Source: Vampirovibrionales bacterium
GTDB taxonomy: Bacteria > Cyanobacteriota > Vampirovibrionia > Vampirovibrionales > Vampirovibrionaceae
Assembly (NCBI GenBank): GCA_016712355.1
Contig: JADJRF010000005.1
Location: 1,612,001 to 1,676,000, forward strand
Direction of reading: 5' to 3'
DNA length: 64,000 bases
Shown here: positions 1-9,695 of the stretch, piece after piece
How the letters are laid out: every line of letters begins with the position of its first letter
Numbering within the stretch: the first letter of the stretch is position 1
The notes under the pieces: model-generated
Seen by the model: only the letters and a program-made list of their open reading frames with translations
Database searches by the model: none
Told to the model about the DNA's origin: nothing
Position numbers and translations under genes: made by a program

Positions 1-1
1 T

Positions 2-1138
2 CCGACCAATCGTCTGCCCATTCAAACCTTCGTCGGCCCTTATAATCCGGCTCAAATCCGCATGGCGATTCTGCAAGAGATGGATCGCGGCGGTCAGGTG
101 TATTTTCTGCACAACCGGGTCCAAAGCATCTACGAAAAACTCGGCGAATTGCAGGCGCTGATTCCTGAGGCGCGTTACGCCGTCGGCCATGGCCAGATGA
201 GCGGCGACGATCTCGAAACCGTGATGCTCGACTTCGCCAATCACCAGACCGACGTCCTGCTGTGTACGACTATCATCGAAAGCGGGCTGGATATTCCCAA
301 CGTCAACACCATTGTCATTGATCAGGCCAATCGCTTCGGGCTGGCGCAGTTGTATCAGATTCGCGGTCGCGTCGGTCGCAGCGATGCGCAAGCGTACGCC
401 TATTGTTATTACGACCCCGAAAAAATCCTGTCGCAAGACGCGCGCGATCGCCTGCGCGCCATCCGCGAATTCACGACGCTGGGCAGCGGCTACCAGATCG
501 CCATGCGCGATCTGGAGATCCGGGGCGTGGGCAACATTCTGGGCGCAGAACAGCACGGACACATGATTTCCGTGGGCTTTGACCTGTATTGCCAGATGCT
601 CGACGATTCCATCCAGACGCTTCAGGGCAAGCAGGAGAAGGCGCGCGAGTCGTCGGTCATTGATCTGAACGTCACGGCCTTCATCCCGGAAAAATGGGCG
701 GGCGATCTGGACGTCAAGCTCAGCGAATACAAGCGGCTGGCTGATATCGACAGCGAACTGGCGCTTGAGCATATTCAGGCCGAGTGGCGCGATCGTTTTG
801 GCGATATTCCGCCTCAGACGCTGCAACTGGTGAATCTGGTGCGCTTGCGCATTCAGGCGGGCGAACTGGGCATTCCGCTGGTGCGCTCTGACGAGGAATT
901 TTTACGCATCACGGTCCGCTATACGCTTCAGGAATGGATGGCGCTGCAAAACAAACTGCCGCCGGAAATCGGCAGGCGTGCGCGCTGGACGCCGGGCGCC
1001 TCTTCTATCCAGGGCAGCATGCCGACCTTGCTCATTCGCCTGAGCGGGATGAATGGCGACGATCAGGTCGCTTACCTGCTCAAACTGTTCGCCGCGCTGC
1101 GCGCCATCGACGCCGCCGTCGCAGATTCGCCGTCCTGA
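2..1138 (+). CDS. mfd: Transcription-repair coupling factor Mfd, C-terminal part
   Basis: This is the C-terminal third of Mfd, the ATP-driven translocase that pushes stalled RNA polymerase off damaged DNA and recruits UvrA. The frame is open from base 2, so the gene begins outside the window. Helicase motif V (IIESGLDIPNVNT) and motif VI (QIRGRVGR) of the RecG-like motor are visible, followed by the TRG region (LGAEQHGHMISVGFDLYCQM) and the regulatory TRCF C-terminal domain. The stop lies 5 bases from the stop of the convergent pepA. Recognition is firm; only the length upstream is unknown. Confidence 0.97.
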   Translation, partial: PTNRLPIQTFVGPYNPAQIRMAILQEMDRGGQVYFLHNRVQSIYEKLGELQALIPEARYAVGHGQMSGDDLETVMLDFANHQTDVLLCTTIIESGLDIPNVNTIVIDQANRFGLAQLYQIRGRVGRSDAQAYAYCYYDPEKILSQDARDRLRAIREFTTLGSGYQIAMRDLEIRGVGNILGAEQHGHMISVGFDLYCQMLDDSIQTLQGKQEKARESSVIDLNVTAFIPEKWAGDLDVKLSEYKRLADIDSELALEHIQAEWRDRFGDIPPQTLQLVNLVRLRIQAGELGIPLVRSDEEFLRITVRYTLQEWMALQNKLPPEIGRRARWTPGASSIQGSMPTLLIRLSGMNGDDQVAYLLKLFAALRAIDAAVADSPS

Positions 1139-1143
1139 CGGCC

Positions 1144-2679
1144 TTACGACTGCCAGCCGTAAAGGTAGTACAACAGGGTTCGTACGCCGAAGCCGCTGGC
1201 GCCTTTAGGGGTCTCGGGCCGATCGGCGCTGGTCCAGGCGGGGCCGGCAATATCCAGATGCGCCCAGGCGCGATCGCCTTCAATAAAATGCTTCAGAAAC
1301 ATCGCGGCGCAGGCGGTTCCGGCCTTGCCTTTCGATCCGGCGTTGATGAGATCCGCCACATCGCTTTTCAGGGCCTCTTCGTACTCCTCGTAGAGCGGCA
1401 ACTGCCAGAGCTTTTCACCGGCAGCCTCGCCGCTGGCGCGTAAGGCGTCGATCAGCGGCTGATTGCTCCCCATGATCCCGGCGGCGGCCTCGCCAAGAGC
1501 CGTAATACACGCGCCGGTAAGCGTCGCCAGATCAATGATCTCATCCGGGGAGACGGTCTTCTGGGCATACGTGATCGCATCGGCCAGAATCAGGCGGCCT
1601 TCGGCGTCGGTGTTGTTGATTTCAATGGTTTTGCCCGACATGGCGCGTACGATATCGCCCGGCTTGCTGGCGCCGGGGCCGGGCATGTTTTCGCACAGCG
1701 GTAAAAACCCATCGACGCGGCAATTCAGGGGCAATCCGGCTTGAGCCAGTTCGCCCAGCGCGCCCATGCTGGCCAGCACGGCAGCGGCGCCGGCCATGTC
1801 CATTTTCATTAACTCCTGTCCGGCGGGCGGTTTCAGCGACAGGCCGCCGCTGTCAAACGTGATGCCTTTACCGACCAGCGCCACGGTTTTCGTGGACTTC
1901 ACCGACGCCGGCGGCGTGATGCTCAGATGCACCAGATACGGCGGCGCGTCGCTGCCTTTGGCCACCGAGAGAAACGCGCCCATCCCGGATTTTTCCAGAT
2001 CTGCCCGCGACAGAACCTGACAGGACACGCCCGACAACCCTTCGGCCAGTTGGCGCATCGCGTCGGGCGTGATGGCGTTGGCGCTGTCAGATACCCAATC
2101 GCGCGCACGCCGAACGGCGCGCCCTGTGATTGCGCCGACGCCTAGTCCGGCTTCGATTTCCGCGATTTTTGCGGCGTCCCGTTCGACGATTGCGACCCGT
2201 TCAATCTCTACTCGCGGTAGATCGCCGCGTTGCGGGGTTTTATAGCGCAAAAACTGATACGCCCCCATCAGCGTCCCTTCCGCCAGCAGACGCGCCGCGC
2301 GTCCAGCGTCGAAGCCGCCTGCGCCCGCGCCGTGCAGAATCGTCGCGACAGACCGCGCCCGAAGCTTCTGGCACGCGCGAATGGCAGCCGCTGCAGCGCG
2401 GCGGATGGCCGCTCCATTGAACTGCGCCTGCTTGCCGAGGCCGACCATCACCACGTACGGCGTTTTAAGGGCGCCATACGTCGGAAACACACAGGTATCG
2501 CCTAATTTTCCATGAAAAACCCGTCCCGCGGCCAGTTCTTTGCCAATGGCGCGATTCAGCGCCTGATCCACCGCCCCGGCGCCGCCTGCGGGCTCAATGA
2601 CGCCTTCAAACAGATTGACTATCAACGCGTCGGCGTCGATGCCGACGAGATCGCCGCGAACAACAGAAAACTCGGTCAT
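1144..2679 (-). CDS. pepA: Leucyl aminopeptidase (M17 family)
   Basis: Cytosolic M17 aminopeptidase that removes N-terminal residues from peptides. At 511 residues it has the usual length. The signature NNTDAEGRLILADA and the metal/active-site Lys stretches GKGITFDSGGLSLKP and MKMDMAGAAAVL are all intact, so it should be active. The N-terminal macro-like domain precedes the catalytic domain. The ATG follows an AGGAG-rich leader, and a TATAAT box lies upstream at 2742-2747. It stands alone, convergent with mfd. Confidence 0.97.
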   Translation of the reverse strand: MTEFSVVRGDLVGIDADALIVNLFEGVIEPAGGAGAVDQALNRAIGKELAAGRVFHGKLGDTCVFPTYGALKTPYVVMVGLGKQAQFNGAAIRRAAAAAIRACQKLRARSVATILHGAGAGGFDAGRAARLLAEGTLMGAYQFLRYKTPQRGDLPRVEIERVAIVERDAAKIAEIEAGLGVGAITGRAVRRARDWVSDSANAITPDAMRQLAEGLSGVSCQVLSRADLEKSGMGAFLSVAKGSDAPPYLVHLSITPPASVKSTKTVALVGKGITFDSGGLSLKPPAGQELMKMDMAGAAAVLASMGALGELAQAGLPLNCRVDGFLPLCENMPGPGASKPGDIVRAMSGKTIEINNTDAEGRLILADAITYAQKTVSPDEIIDLATLTGACITALGEAAAGIMGSNQPLIDALRASGEAAGEKLWQLPLYEEYEEALKSDVADLINAGSKGKAGTACAAMFLKHFIEGDRAWAHLDIAGPAWTSADRPETPKGASGFGVRTLLYYLYGWQS

Positions 2680-2741
2680 ACCCGATCAAGGCTCCTCTCC
2701 TGGCGCTGTCCAAAAACGTGCGCCGTCTCTGCGAAGCCCTG

Positions 2742-2747
2742 ATTATA
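2742..2747 (-). promoter_or_regulatory. -10 box of the pepA promoter
   Basis: TATAAT on the minus strand about 63 bases before the pepA start. A weak TCGAGC sits 17 bases further upstream as the possible -35 element. Confidence 0.45.
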
Positions 2748-2772
2748 CCAAGATCGCGCCTTCTGCTCGATG

Positions 2773-5109
2773 CTAGCGCATGCCGCGTTCTTTAAAGTGG
2801 TCTCTGTACTGGAAGTCAGATCCCATGACGTGGCCTTTCAGCCATTGGGTGAGCATATTCAGCACGGCGTCGTCGACAACGGCCGTTCCCGCCTTGAATT
2901 GCTCATAGAACCCGACTACCTGCGCCTTGAAGCGTTCGTGCTGCTCAATATGGGCGCGGGCGTCGGGATAATCCGTCTGCTGCATCATGGCTTCTTCGTT
3001 GTCGAAATGCGACACCGTGTAATTAATCAGCCCTTCGAGCAGATTCCCCATCACGGCGCCGGACGATTCGGTTTGCACCGCCTCATTCAACTGATTAATT
3101 AACCGGAACAGATACTGGTGCTGATTATCAATCGACGGGATGCCCACGGCGTAGTCGTTTGTCCAGACGATATAGGGCTCGCATACATTAAAGGCGTTAA
3201 TCAGCTCGGTTAATTCCGCTGATAGAGAAGAAAGCGCATCGGCGTCTTTTTTGACATCGCTCGATCGCTGCGCGCTTTCCTGCGAAACCTGGCGAACCTG
3301 GGCCATGCCGCGTTCCATTTCTTGCGAGCAGACCGAGGCGCCCTGCATTTTTTCTTCGATGGTTTGGGTGCGCGTGGTCAACGAAATCAGGTTCTGGCTA
3401 ATGCTGTCGACGGCCATCAGCGTTTTGTCGGCTTTTTCGGCGACGTTGCCCGCCAGTTGCGCAGAGCCCGAGACGTTGCCCGCCACCTGTTGCGCGGCTG
3501 CCGCCACCCCGACGACGCTGCGTCCGACCTCCTGTACGGTGGCCGCCTGCTGGTCAATGGCAGTGGCAATGGATTCGCTGATATTGTTAATTTGGGTAAT
3601 GGTTTCGGTAATCGAGGCGATTTCTGCAATGGCGGCGTGGGTGCTGTTCTGCATATCCTCGATGCGCTGACGAATGACGTCGGTCGCCTGTTCCGATTGC
3701 TTGGCCAGTTCTTTGACTTCGCTGGCGACCACGGCAAAGCCCTTACCGGCCTCTCCGGCGCTGGCGGCTTCAATCGAGGCGTTGAGGGCCAATAAATTGG
3801 TTTGAGACGCAATGGTGCGAATCAGGCCCAACACATTGCCGATCTCTTGCGCGGATTCTCCCAGCGCGTTCACCGATTGTCGGGTGGCCGCTGCGCGCTG
3901 TTCGGCGTCGTTGGTGACCTGGGCCGCCTGAGCGGCGTTGCCCGCGACTTCATTCAGCGAGGCGCTCATTTGCTCCATGGCGCTCGCAATGGTGTGAACG
4001 GATCCTGACATTTGCTCGGCCGCCTGCGACATTTCGCGCATATTGACCGCCAGTTGCTCGGCGGATTGGCCCACGTCGCGGCCGCTCTGCTCGACCTGCT
4101 CACAGGACCGCCCGACTTCGCGCACATTGTCAGACGCCATCACCACGGCGTCCGCTACGGTATGAATATCGCCGCCGAGCCGTTCGGTCAGTACGTTGGT
4201 GGAGTCCGACGCGCTGCGCAGATTGTCGCTCATTATGTCAATCTGGCTGGCTGTTTGCTGCATGTCGCAGGACGAAGCGGTCACGGTGGAGACCTGCCGT
4301 TTAATTTGGGTCATCAATGAGCGCAAGCTCTTCGACATATCCGCCAGCGCATGACTCAATTGCCCGATTTCATCGCGTGAATCGAGGCGTTCAACGGTTC
4401 CCGATAAATCCCCGGCAGAAATCTTCTGCGCCGTTTTGGTGATCGCCTGAATGGGTCTGCTGATCGATGTTGCAATCCACCAGCCAATGAGCGCCATTAA
4501 CCCGATGGCAACAAGGCAGACTAACGGAAAGGCGACTTTAAAAGTCTCGGTGTGCCGATGCATCGCGGCCTCCTGGTCGGCCACTTGCTGGCTGTTGTGT
4601 TGTTTGAGCGCATCAAAATACTGATCGGAGCTCAAATACAGCGGCCGCGACTTGTGATGTTCCCACGCGACGGCTTTTGCGGGATCTCCTGCGCCGGACA
4701 GCGCCACCAGCTGGGCGATATCGGCTCGATCGCGTTCAATAAAGCTTTCCAGATTCTGGAAAAGCGTCTGTTCGCTTTCTCCCGCCACGCGCTTGCGGTA
4801 AGACGCCAGCGTTTGATCCATCGCCTCGTCAGACTCTTTAATCCCCTTTCGCAAGTCGGTCCGCTCTTGGGGCTGAGTGGCGTAAACCAGCGCGCTGGCG
4901 CGGAGTCGACGCATCCAGTAGGCGTCATTAATGTCGCTGATGTCATTGGCGTTTGGCAAGAATCGCTGGGCCATCTGTCGTGAGGCGCTTTCCATTTCCA
5001 TGGCATTGAGGACGGCAATGGCGATTACGCTCAGCAGCACGACCGAAGAGGTGACAGTGGCCAATAATTGCTTGTGAAACACGTTCAGGTTTTTGAAAAA
5101 GCCCATCAT
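2773..5109 (-). CDS. Methyl-accepting chemotaxis protein with C-terminal hemerythrin domain
   Basis: Chemoreceptor of 778 residues. The order is: transmembrane helix 1 (about 15-37), a helical sensing domain, transmembrane helix 2 (about 192-212), HAMP (about 213-267), a long coiled-coil signalling domain with the conserved hairpin tip QTNLLALNASIEAASAGE, and a C-terminal bacteriohemerythrin domain (about 645-778). The diiron ligand motifs IDNQH, HFDNEE, HIEQH and HVMGSD are all present, so it should bind O2 (or NO) in the cytoplasm, beyond the signalling hairpin. This suggests aerotaxis or redox sensing. No cheA or cheW is nearby. The start is either of two adjacent ATGs behind a GAGGAG site. 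Confidence 0.93.
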   Translation of the reverse strand: MMGFFKNLNVFHKQLLATVTSSVVLLSVIAIAVLNAMEMESASRQMAQRFLPNANDISDINDAYWMRRLRASALVYATQPQERTDLRKGIKESDEAMDQTLASYRKRVAGESEQTLFQNLESFIERDRADIAQLVALSGAGDPAKAVAWEHHKSRPLYLSSDQYFDALKQHNSQQVADQEAAMHRHTETFKVAFPLVCLVAIGLMALIGWWIATSISRPIQAITKTAQKISAGDLSGTVERLDSRDEIGQLSHALADMSKSLRSLMTQIKRQVSTVTASSCDMQQTASQIDIMSDNLRSASDSTNVLTERLGGDIHTVADAVVMASDNVREVGRSCEQVEQSGRDVGQSAEQLAVNMREMSQAAEQMSGSVHTIASAMEQMSASLNEVAGNAAQAAQVTNDAEQRAAATRQSVNALGESAQEIGNVLGLIRTIASQTNLLALNASIEAASAGEAGKGFAVVASEVKELAKQSEQATDVIRQRIEDMQNSTHAAIAEIASITETITQINNISESIATAIDQQAATVQEVGRSVVGVAAAAQQVAGNVSGSAQLAGNVAEKADKTLMAVDSISQNLISLTTRTQTIEEKMQGASVCSQEMERGMAQVRQVSQESAQRSSDVKKDADALSSLSAELTELINAFNVCEPYIVWTNDYAVGIPSIDNQHQYLFRLINQLNEAVQTESSGAVMGNLLEGLINYTVSHFDNEEAMMQQTDYPDARAHIEQHERFKAQVVGFYEQFKAGTAVVDDAVLNMLTQWLKGHVMGSDFQYRDHFKERGMR

Positions 5110-5266
5110 CGACGCAAATGCTCCTCAAAAAATCTTTCAGAGTTTTTGGCATAGTTTGATATTCATTGTAGAAAAGGCGCGCCTGGCTTCGCTTCCTCTG
5201 CCCAAACGAAATCGACGCCTTTCAGGCGAAACGCCTGCCTGGTCTCAGCTTGAAGCGCGATAGCGG

Positions 5267-5815
5267 CTAATTCATGATCATGAAGCGGGCCGGGCGTCGC
5301 GCTGGGGCCGTGATTTCCGCGTCGCCGCCGTCGGGATCGCAGAGTAAAAAGCTGGCATTGACGGCGTAATCGCCCGACGCCCACGATTCGCCATCCAGAA
5401 ACTGCAGGCGTTTGAGATTAAGGCGATACACCCATGAGCGCCCCGCCTCCAACGGACGCGCCTGAGGGCGCTGCCCGAAAATAACGCGCGTATCGCGGCT
5501 GACCAGCGGCGCCAGCGGCAATTCGCCAAATCCCGATCGAAAAATGCGAAAGCGGAACTGAGTCAGGGGATCTTTCTCCAGACACAACGGCACGGGTTGT
5601 AAGGCCTTTAGCGTGACGCGCATCATCAACCCTTCGCGGCGCGAAAAAATCTGCTTCTGCGGCTCCACTTCCAGTTGAACCGGACGCTTGGGCGCGCTCG
5701 GCGTCGTGGAAGCTGCTGGCGCAAGCATTCCTGTGACGCCGCCTATGAGTAAAACCGCCGAAAGCAGCGCTGTGAACGTAAACGCGGCGCGCCCGGCGCT
5801 AAACCGGCAGGTCAT
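5267..5815 (-). CDS. Secreted or membrane-anchored protein of unknown function
   Basis: Protein of 182 residues with one N-terminal hydrophobic segment (about 12-32), probably an uncleaved signal anchor or signal peptide, followed by a beta-rich extracytoplasmic domain. I do not recognise the family; a BsuPI-type proteinase-inhibitor fold is conceivable but unproven. Its ATG overlaps the TAA of the upstream metallo-beta-lactamase-fold gene by one base (TAATG), so the two are probably translationally coupled. Confidence 0.72.
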   Translation of the reverse strand: MTCRFSAGRAAFTFTALLSAVLLIGGVTGMLAPAASTTPSAPKRPVQLEVEPQKQIFSRREGLMMRVTLKALQPVPLCLEKDPLTQFRFRIFRSGFGELPLAPLVSRDTRVIFGQRPQARPLEAGRSWVYRLNLKRLQFLDGESWASGDYAVNASFLLCDPDGGDAEITAPARRPARFMIMN

Positions 5816-6483
5816 TAAATCCCGGCAGGACTTGACGGGGCGATCGCGTACGGACGCGGCTTGAACGAATTTCCCTTCTTCTCCCAGCCGACCGTGGTAA
5901 TGGGGCCGCGCCCCGGATAAATTACCGTGTCGTCGGGCAGCGTCAGGATCCGCTCGCGAACCGAAGCCGTCATTTGCGCCGTGTCCCCGTAAGGAACATC
6001 TGTGGGGCCGAGATCGCCCGCATAGAGCAGATCGCCTACAAATACGCCATTAACGCCCGGCATGTAATAACTGAGGCCGCCCGGCGTATTGCCCGGCGTG
6101 TGCAGGACGTTGACCCGAATCGAACCAATGCTGAACGAATCTCCGTCGAGCGCCTGCTGATCAATAAAGGCCTGCGGCGGATGATCAACGCTGAGCATAA
6201 TGGCCTGCGTGTCGAGGTGCGCCAGCCAGAATTCATCCTGCGGACTCATATAGGCGGACAAATCCAGTTGATCGCGCAACGCGGGCTGCCCTTCCAGGAA
6301 TTCCAGAAATCCGTGGGTCTGGAAAACATCCTGGCAGACCAGATCATGGGCCTTAATAAAGGTCATAATCTGCGCGATGTCGCGTCCGCAATCCACGAGG
6401 GCCGAGCAACGCCGCTCCTCGTCCCAAATCAGGTAACTGTTGATTTGAAAAGGCTCATGGGTAAAGATTTCGACTTTAATCAT
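5815..6483 (-). CDS. Metallo-beta-lactamase-fold protein lacking most metal ligands
   Basis: Protein of 222 residues aligned over its length with the glyoxalase II-like branch of the metallo-beta-lactamase superfamily. Landmarks are THGFLEFLEG at 56-65, LHTPGNTPGG at 127-136, GDLLYAGD at 150-157 and YPGRGP at 189-194. In active members these read THxHxDHxGG, HTPGHTPG, GDxLF and YPGHGP. Only His57, His128 and Asp151 remain; the other ligand positions are Phe59, Glu61, Phe62, Asn132 and Arg192. It is therefore probably a pseudoenzyme, or binds something else. It sits between a TPR protein and a secreted protein in an operon. Confidence 0.85.
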   Translation of the reverse strand: MIKVEIFTHEPFQINSYLIWDEERRCSALVDCGRDIAQIMTFIKAHDLVCQDVFQTHGFLEFLEGQPALRDQLDLSAYMSPQDEFWLAHLDTQAIMLSVDHPPQAFIDQQALDGDSFSIGSIRVNVLHTPGNTPGGLSYYMPGVNGVFVGDLLYAGDLGPTDVPYGDTAQMTASVRERILTLPDDTVIYPGRGPITTVGWEKKGNSFKPRPYAIAPSSPAGI

Positions 6484-6513
6484 AGAGAAGGCCGTCCTGC
6501 AGGAATCGTCTCA

Positions 6514-8922
6514 CTAAGGCGAAGACGTCCGCTGATCATAAGGCGCGGGCGCAAACGGCGCAATGGGAACCACTGGACGCGCTCGCAAAATGGGCGCATT
6601 CGACGCGTCGTTTGCAGTTGCAGGAGGCGTCATGGCCTCTTGCGCCAGCGGACGGCTTTGAGAAAGCGCCTGATTGTCAGTGGTTTGTGGGGTCAGCGTT
6701 TTGGGCGACGGCTCTACAAGACCTGAACGCTGGGGCGGCTCTGTCGGACGCGCCAGCGGCGGCGGCTGTGAAGGCAATCCCGCTTCTGCGGCAGGCGATG
6801 CCCCCGGTCTCGGTTTTTGCTTGGCCGCCAGCGGCGTCAGCAGGCGAATCCGCTCTTGCGCCTGTCCCTGATACCGGCCCTTCGAAGCGGCGGCGGTTTG
6901 ATACGCGGCAATGGCCTCGTTATAGAGCGATTGACGCTCAAGACTGACGCCCAGACCGTAATACGCGTCCAGAAATCCCGCTTCGGCGCGGATGGCTTCG
7001 CGATACGCGGCTTCGGATTCGGTCAGCCGGCTGGCCTCGCCGTATAAAATGCCCAGATTATACGAGGCCATAGGGTTGGACGGATTAATTTGACGCGCCT
7101 TTTGCATGGCTTCAATCGCCTTGGGCGCAGAATCCATGGAACGCCACGCGTTGCCCAGCGAAATCAACAGACGATCGTCGTCAGGCTGTTTCTGTAATGC
7201 TTTCTCGTAAGCTGCAACGGCTTTTTCCGGCGTCTTGAGGGCGATATACGCGTTGGCCAGCGTCGCCAGCGCTTCCGGGTCGGTGGCCAGCGCCGCGCCT
7301 TCTTCCTGCATGACCGGCTCTAACAGCGCCACGGCTTTTTCGGGCTGGGCGCGCTCGATATTCAACTGAGCCAGATAAATCTTGGCGGGCTGGTGACCGG
7401 GATCGGCCGCCAGCACGCGCTCAAACAGCCCGATGGCCTTGTCCGCCTCTCCCGGCTGGGATTGCCGCGCCAGGAATGATAACGTGGCCATGCCCAGCAT
7501 CGGGGCGACGTTGCTCGCCTTTGCGTATTGAGCGGCCTCCTCGTAGCGGGCTTGCGCGCCTTTGAGATCATGCGCCTGATACAGCCGATCGCCCAGATGC
7601 GTGAGCGCATTGGCCAAGTCGTCGCCCACAGAGGCGTTTTGCTTGGGATCGGCGTTGTAAACGGCCTTATACAGCGTTGTCGCCTCCTCCAGACGCCCGG
7701 CGCGATGATACGCAATGGCGAGATTCTTCTGGAGCTGGCGATCCTGCTGGCCGTCCGGCGCGGCGTAGAGCGCTTCGTAAGCGGCGATCGCCGCGTCAGA
7801 TTTTCCGTCCATTTGAAGCGCGTAGGCCCGCTGCTTGCTCAAAACATAATGCGTGCGCGCGTCGCTTTGGCCGTCCGCTCCTGACAGCAGCTCATCGAGA
7901 AGCGAAATGGCTTTGGGATACTGCTCGGTTTTAACAAACGCGTCGGCCAGGGCTTGGCGCGCCCGAGGGTCGTTGGGCGTGAGTTGGACGTAGCGCTCGT
8001 AATAGGGAATCGCTTGCGCCGGCTGATTATTGGCGGCGTACAGTTCGGCAAGCCGCGCCGCGAAGGCGGGATTTTCCGGGGCGAGATCGGCGGCCTTGCG
8101 ATAATTCAGCAGGGCGAAGCGCGTTTGTCCCAGCGCCAGATTAGCCGCGCCCATTTCGGAGGCGATTTCCGCCTTGTCGCCGTCCTTGGCGTAGGCGAGC
8201 TTGAGTTCTTCCAGCGCCTGAGCCGGTTCATTGGAGCGATTGAGGGCTTTTGCCAACGCCAGATGGTCCGAAAAGCGCGATGGGTATTTGGCTTTGAGCG
8301 CTTCAAACTGTGGAACCGCTTGCGATTCCTGATTGGTCGCCAATAGCAGATGGGCCAGATTACGCCTGCCTTCGTAATGATCGGGATAGGCCTGTAGAAA
8401 GCTCTGGTAGGCCGCGATGGCGTCCGTATATTTTTCCTGACGCGCCAGCGTTCGGGCCAGATTCAGCTCGCCGAACCGATAATCCGGATTCTTGCGCAGC
8501 CCCGCGCGATACGCCGCTTCCGCCTTAATCGGGTCATCGACCTGCTCATAGAGGCTCCCCAGCGTGAAGTACAGCATGGGATCCTGAGAATCCATCTCAC
8601 TGGCGCGCGTATACAGGCTGATGGACTCATTCAGCCGCCCCATCTGCGCCAAGGTCGACGCCAGCTTAATATAGTTCAGGACGTCGTCTGGATCCGTCTC
8701 CATAGCCTTGCGAAACGCGCTTTCGGCGGCTTTCAGGTCTCCGGCGCGCTCGGCGGCGACGCCCTGCTGATACGCGTTGAGCGATTCCGCCGTGATGGCG
8801 GCGGCCTGCGTCGTCAAGCAGACGTTCAGCAAGAACGCCGCGCCTACCCCGGCGCTCAAGAGAGAATACCCTCTGGGATACAATCTGGCGCCTGCCAGCG
8901 AATGACCTTGCGTACGTCTCAT
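6514..8922 (-). CDS. Large secreted or envelope TPR protein
   Basis: Protein of 802 residues. An N-terminal signal sequence with a hydrophobic core (about 20-43) is followed by at least fifteen tetratricopeptide repeats across roughly residues 45-690, recognisable from spaced A-Y--A and P-- patterns. The C-terminal ~110 residues are Pro/Ala/Gln-rich and look disordered. TPR superhelices are scaffolds for protein binding; the partner is unknown, but the degenerate metallo-beta-lactamase-fold protein encoded 30 bases downstream is a candidate. The ATG has a good AGGAG site 8 bases upstream. Confidence 0.88.
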   Translation of the reverse strand: MRRTQGHSLAGARLYPRGYSLLSAGVGAAFLLNVCLTTQAAAITAESLNAYQQGVAAERAGDLKAAESAFRKAMETDPDDVLNYIKLASTLAQMGRLNESISLYTRASEMDSQDPMLYFTLGSLYEQVDDPIKAEAAYRAGLRKNPDYRFGELNLARTLARQEKYTDAIAAYQSFLQAYPDHYEGRRNLAHLLLATNQESQAVPQFEALKAKYPSRFSDHLALAKALNRSNEPAQALEELKLAYAKDGDKAEIASEMGAANLALGQTRFALLNYRKAADLAPENPAFAARLAELYAANNQPAQAIPYYERYVQLTPNDPRARQALADAFVKTEQYPKAISLLDELLSGADGQSDARTHYVLSKQRAYALQMDGKSDAAIAAYEALYAAPDGQQDRQLQKNLAIAYHRAGRLEEATTLYKAVYNADPKQNASVGDDLANALTHLGDRLYQAHDLKGAQARYEEAAQYAKASNVAPMLGMATLSFLARQSQPGEADKAIGLFERVLAADPGHQPAKIYLAQLNIERAQPEKAVALLEPVMQEEGAALATDPEALATLANAYIALKTPEKAVAAYEKALQKQPDDDRLLISLGNAWRSMDSAPKAIEAMQKARQINPSNPMASYNLGILYGEASRLTESEAAYREAIRAEAGFLDAYYGLGVSLERQSLYNEAIAAYQTAAASKGRYQGQAQERIRLLTPLAAKQKPRPGASPAAEAGLPSQPPPLARPTEPPQRSGLVEPSPKTLTPQTTDNQALSQSRPLAQEAMTPPATANDASNAPILRARPVVPIAPFAPAPYDQRTSSP

Positions 8923-9222
8923 CTCTCGGCTCCTGGATAGACAGTTATAGACAATGGATCCGGCTCCTGGCGCTGGCGACGTCCTGCTGCGCAGCTCTCA
9001 TCCCGCGATTATAAACCCTTCGCCCGGCATCGCGTCGTCTGGGAAGGTCGACGTTTTGTAACAATTTTGGTTCCCCCTCAAGTTTAGCGCGCTTTGGCCG
9101 ACAAATTTACAGGGCCTGAATTCCCATCGGCGCAAGGCCTTCTCATGCGCCCGTCGGGGGCTTTAGGCTCCAGCGAGCTTGCGGGTTGCAGAAACCCGGT
9201 GAATACACGAGGACGCGATGCC

Positions 9223-9693
9223 ATGCTGCAGGGCTACGAACAACGCTTTGCCACCGGGGAAACCATCATTCATCAGGGGGCGCAAGGCGATCGCCTGTTT
9301 ATCATCAAGCTGGGAACGGTCATGATTTGCCGCGAGTCTGCCGAATCGGGAGACTTGCTGCGCATCGCCGAATTAGGCCCCGGTCACATGTTTGGCGAAA
9401 TGTACCTGCTCAGTCATGAACACACCCGCAACGCCACAGCCATTGCTGCCTCGGAAGTCACGGCCTACGTCGTCTTCGAAGACTCGGTCGCGCAGGATTT
9501 CCAGAAAATGAGCCCCTTCCAGAAAATCATGTTCCGGGAAATGGGCCGCCGCGTGAACGACATGAACGAGTCTTACCTCGGGCGCTCCGCCGTCTGGAGC
9601 GGCACGGCCGCCTCCGCATTCTCTTCGCCGCAGGCCCCCGATGACGCGGAAGAGTCTATCCAGTGGCGAGATGCGACCATCTCATCTTCTTAA
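9223..9693 (+). CDS. Stand-alone cyclic-nucleotide-binding domain protein
   Basis: A protein of 156 residues made mostly of one cNMP-binding beta-roll (about 1-115), with the core pattern GDRLFIIKLGTV and FGEMYLLSHEHTRNATAIA. The usual Crp DNA-binding helix-turn-helix is absent; a short polar tail ends the protein. It is likely a signal-responsive partner or regulator rather than a transcription factor. I chose this ATG because AGGA lies 8 bases upstream and the domain starts there; an in-frame TTG at 9094 has no ribosome site. It is convergent with the DUF309 gene, two bases apart. Confidence 0.85.
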   Translation: MLQGYEQRFATGETIIHQGAQGDRLFIIKLGTVMICRESAESGDLLRIAELGPGHMFGEMYLLSHEHTRNATAIAASEVTAYVVFEDSVAQDFQKMSPFQKIMFREMGRRVNDMNESYLGRSAVWSGTAASAFSSPQAPDDAEESIQWRDATISSS

Positions 9694-9695
9694 GA

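Noticed and set aside
9094..9222. Longer cyclic-nucleotide-binding protein starting at TTG 9094
   Set aside because: No ribosome site, and the added 43 residues precede the domain start; ATG 9223 has a good site.
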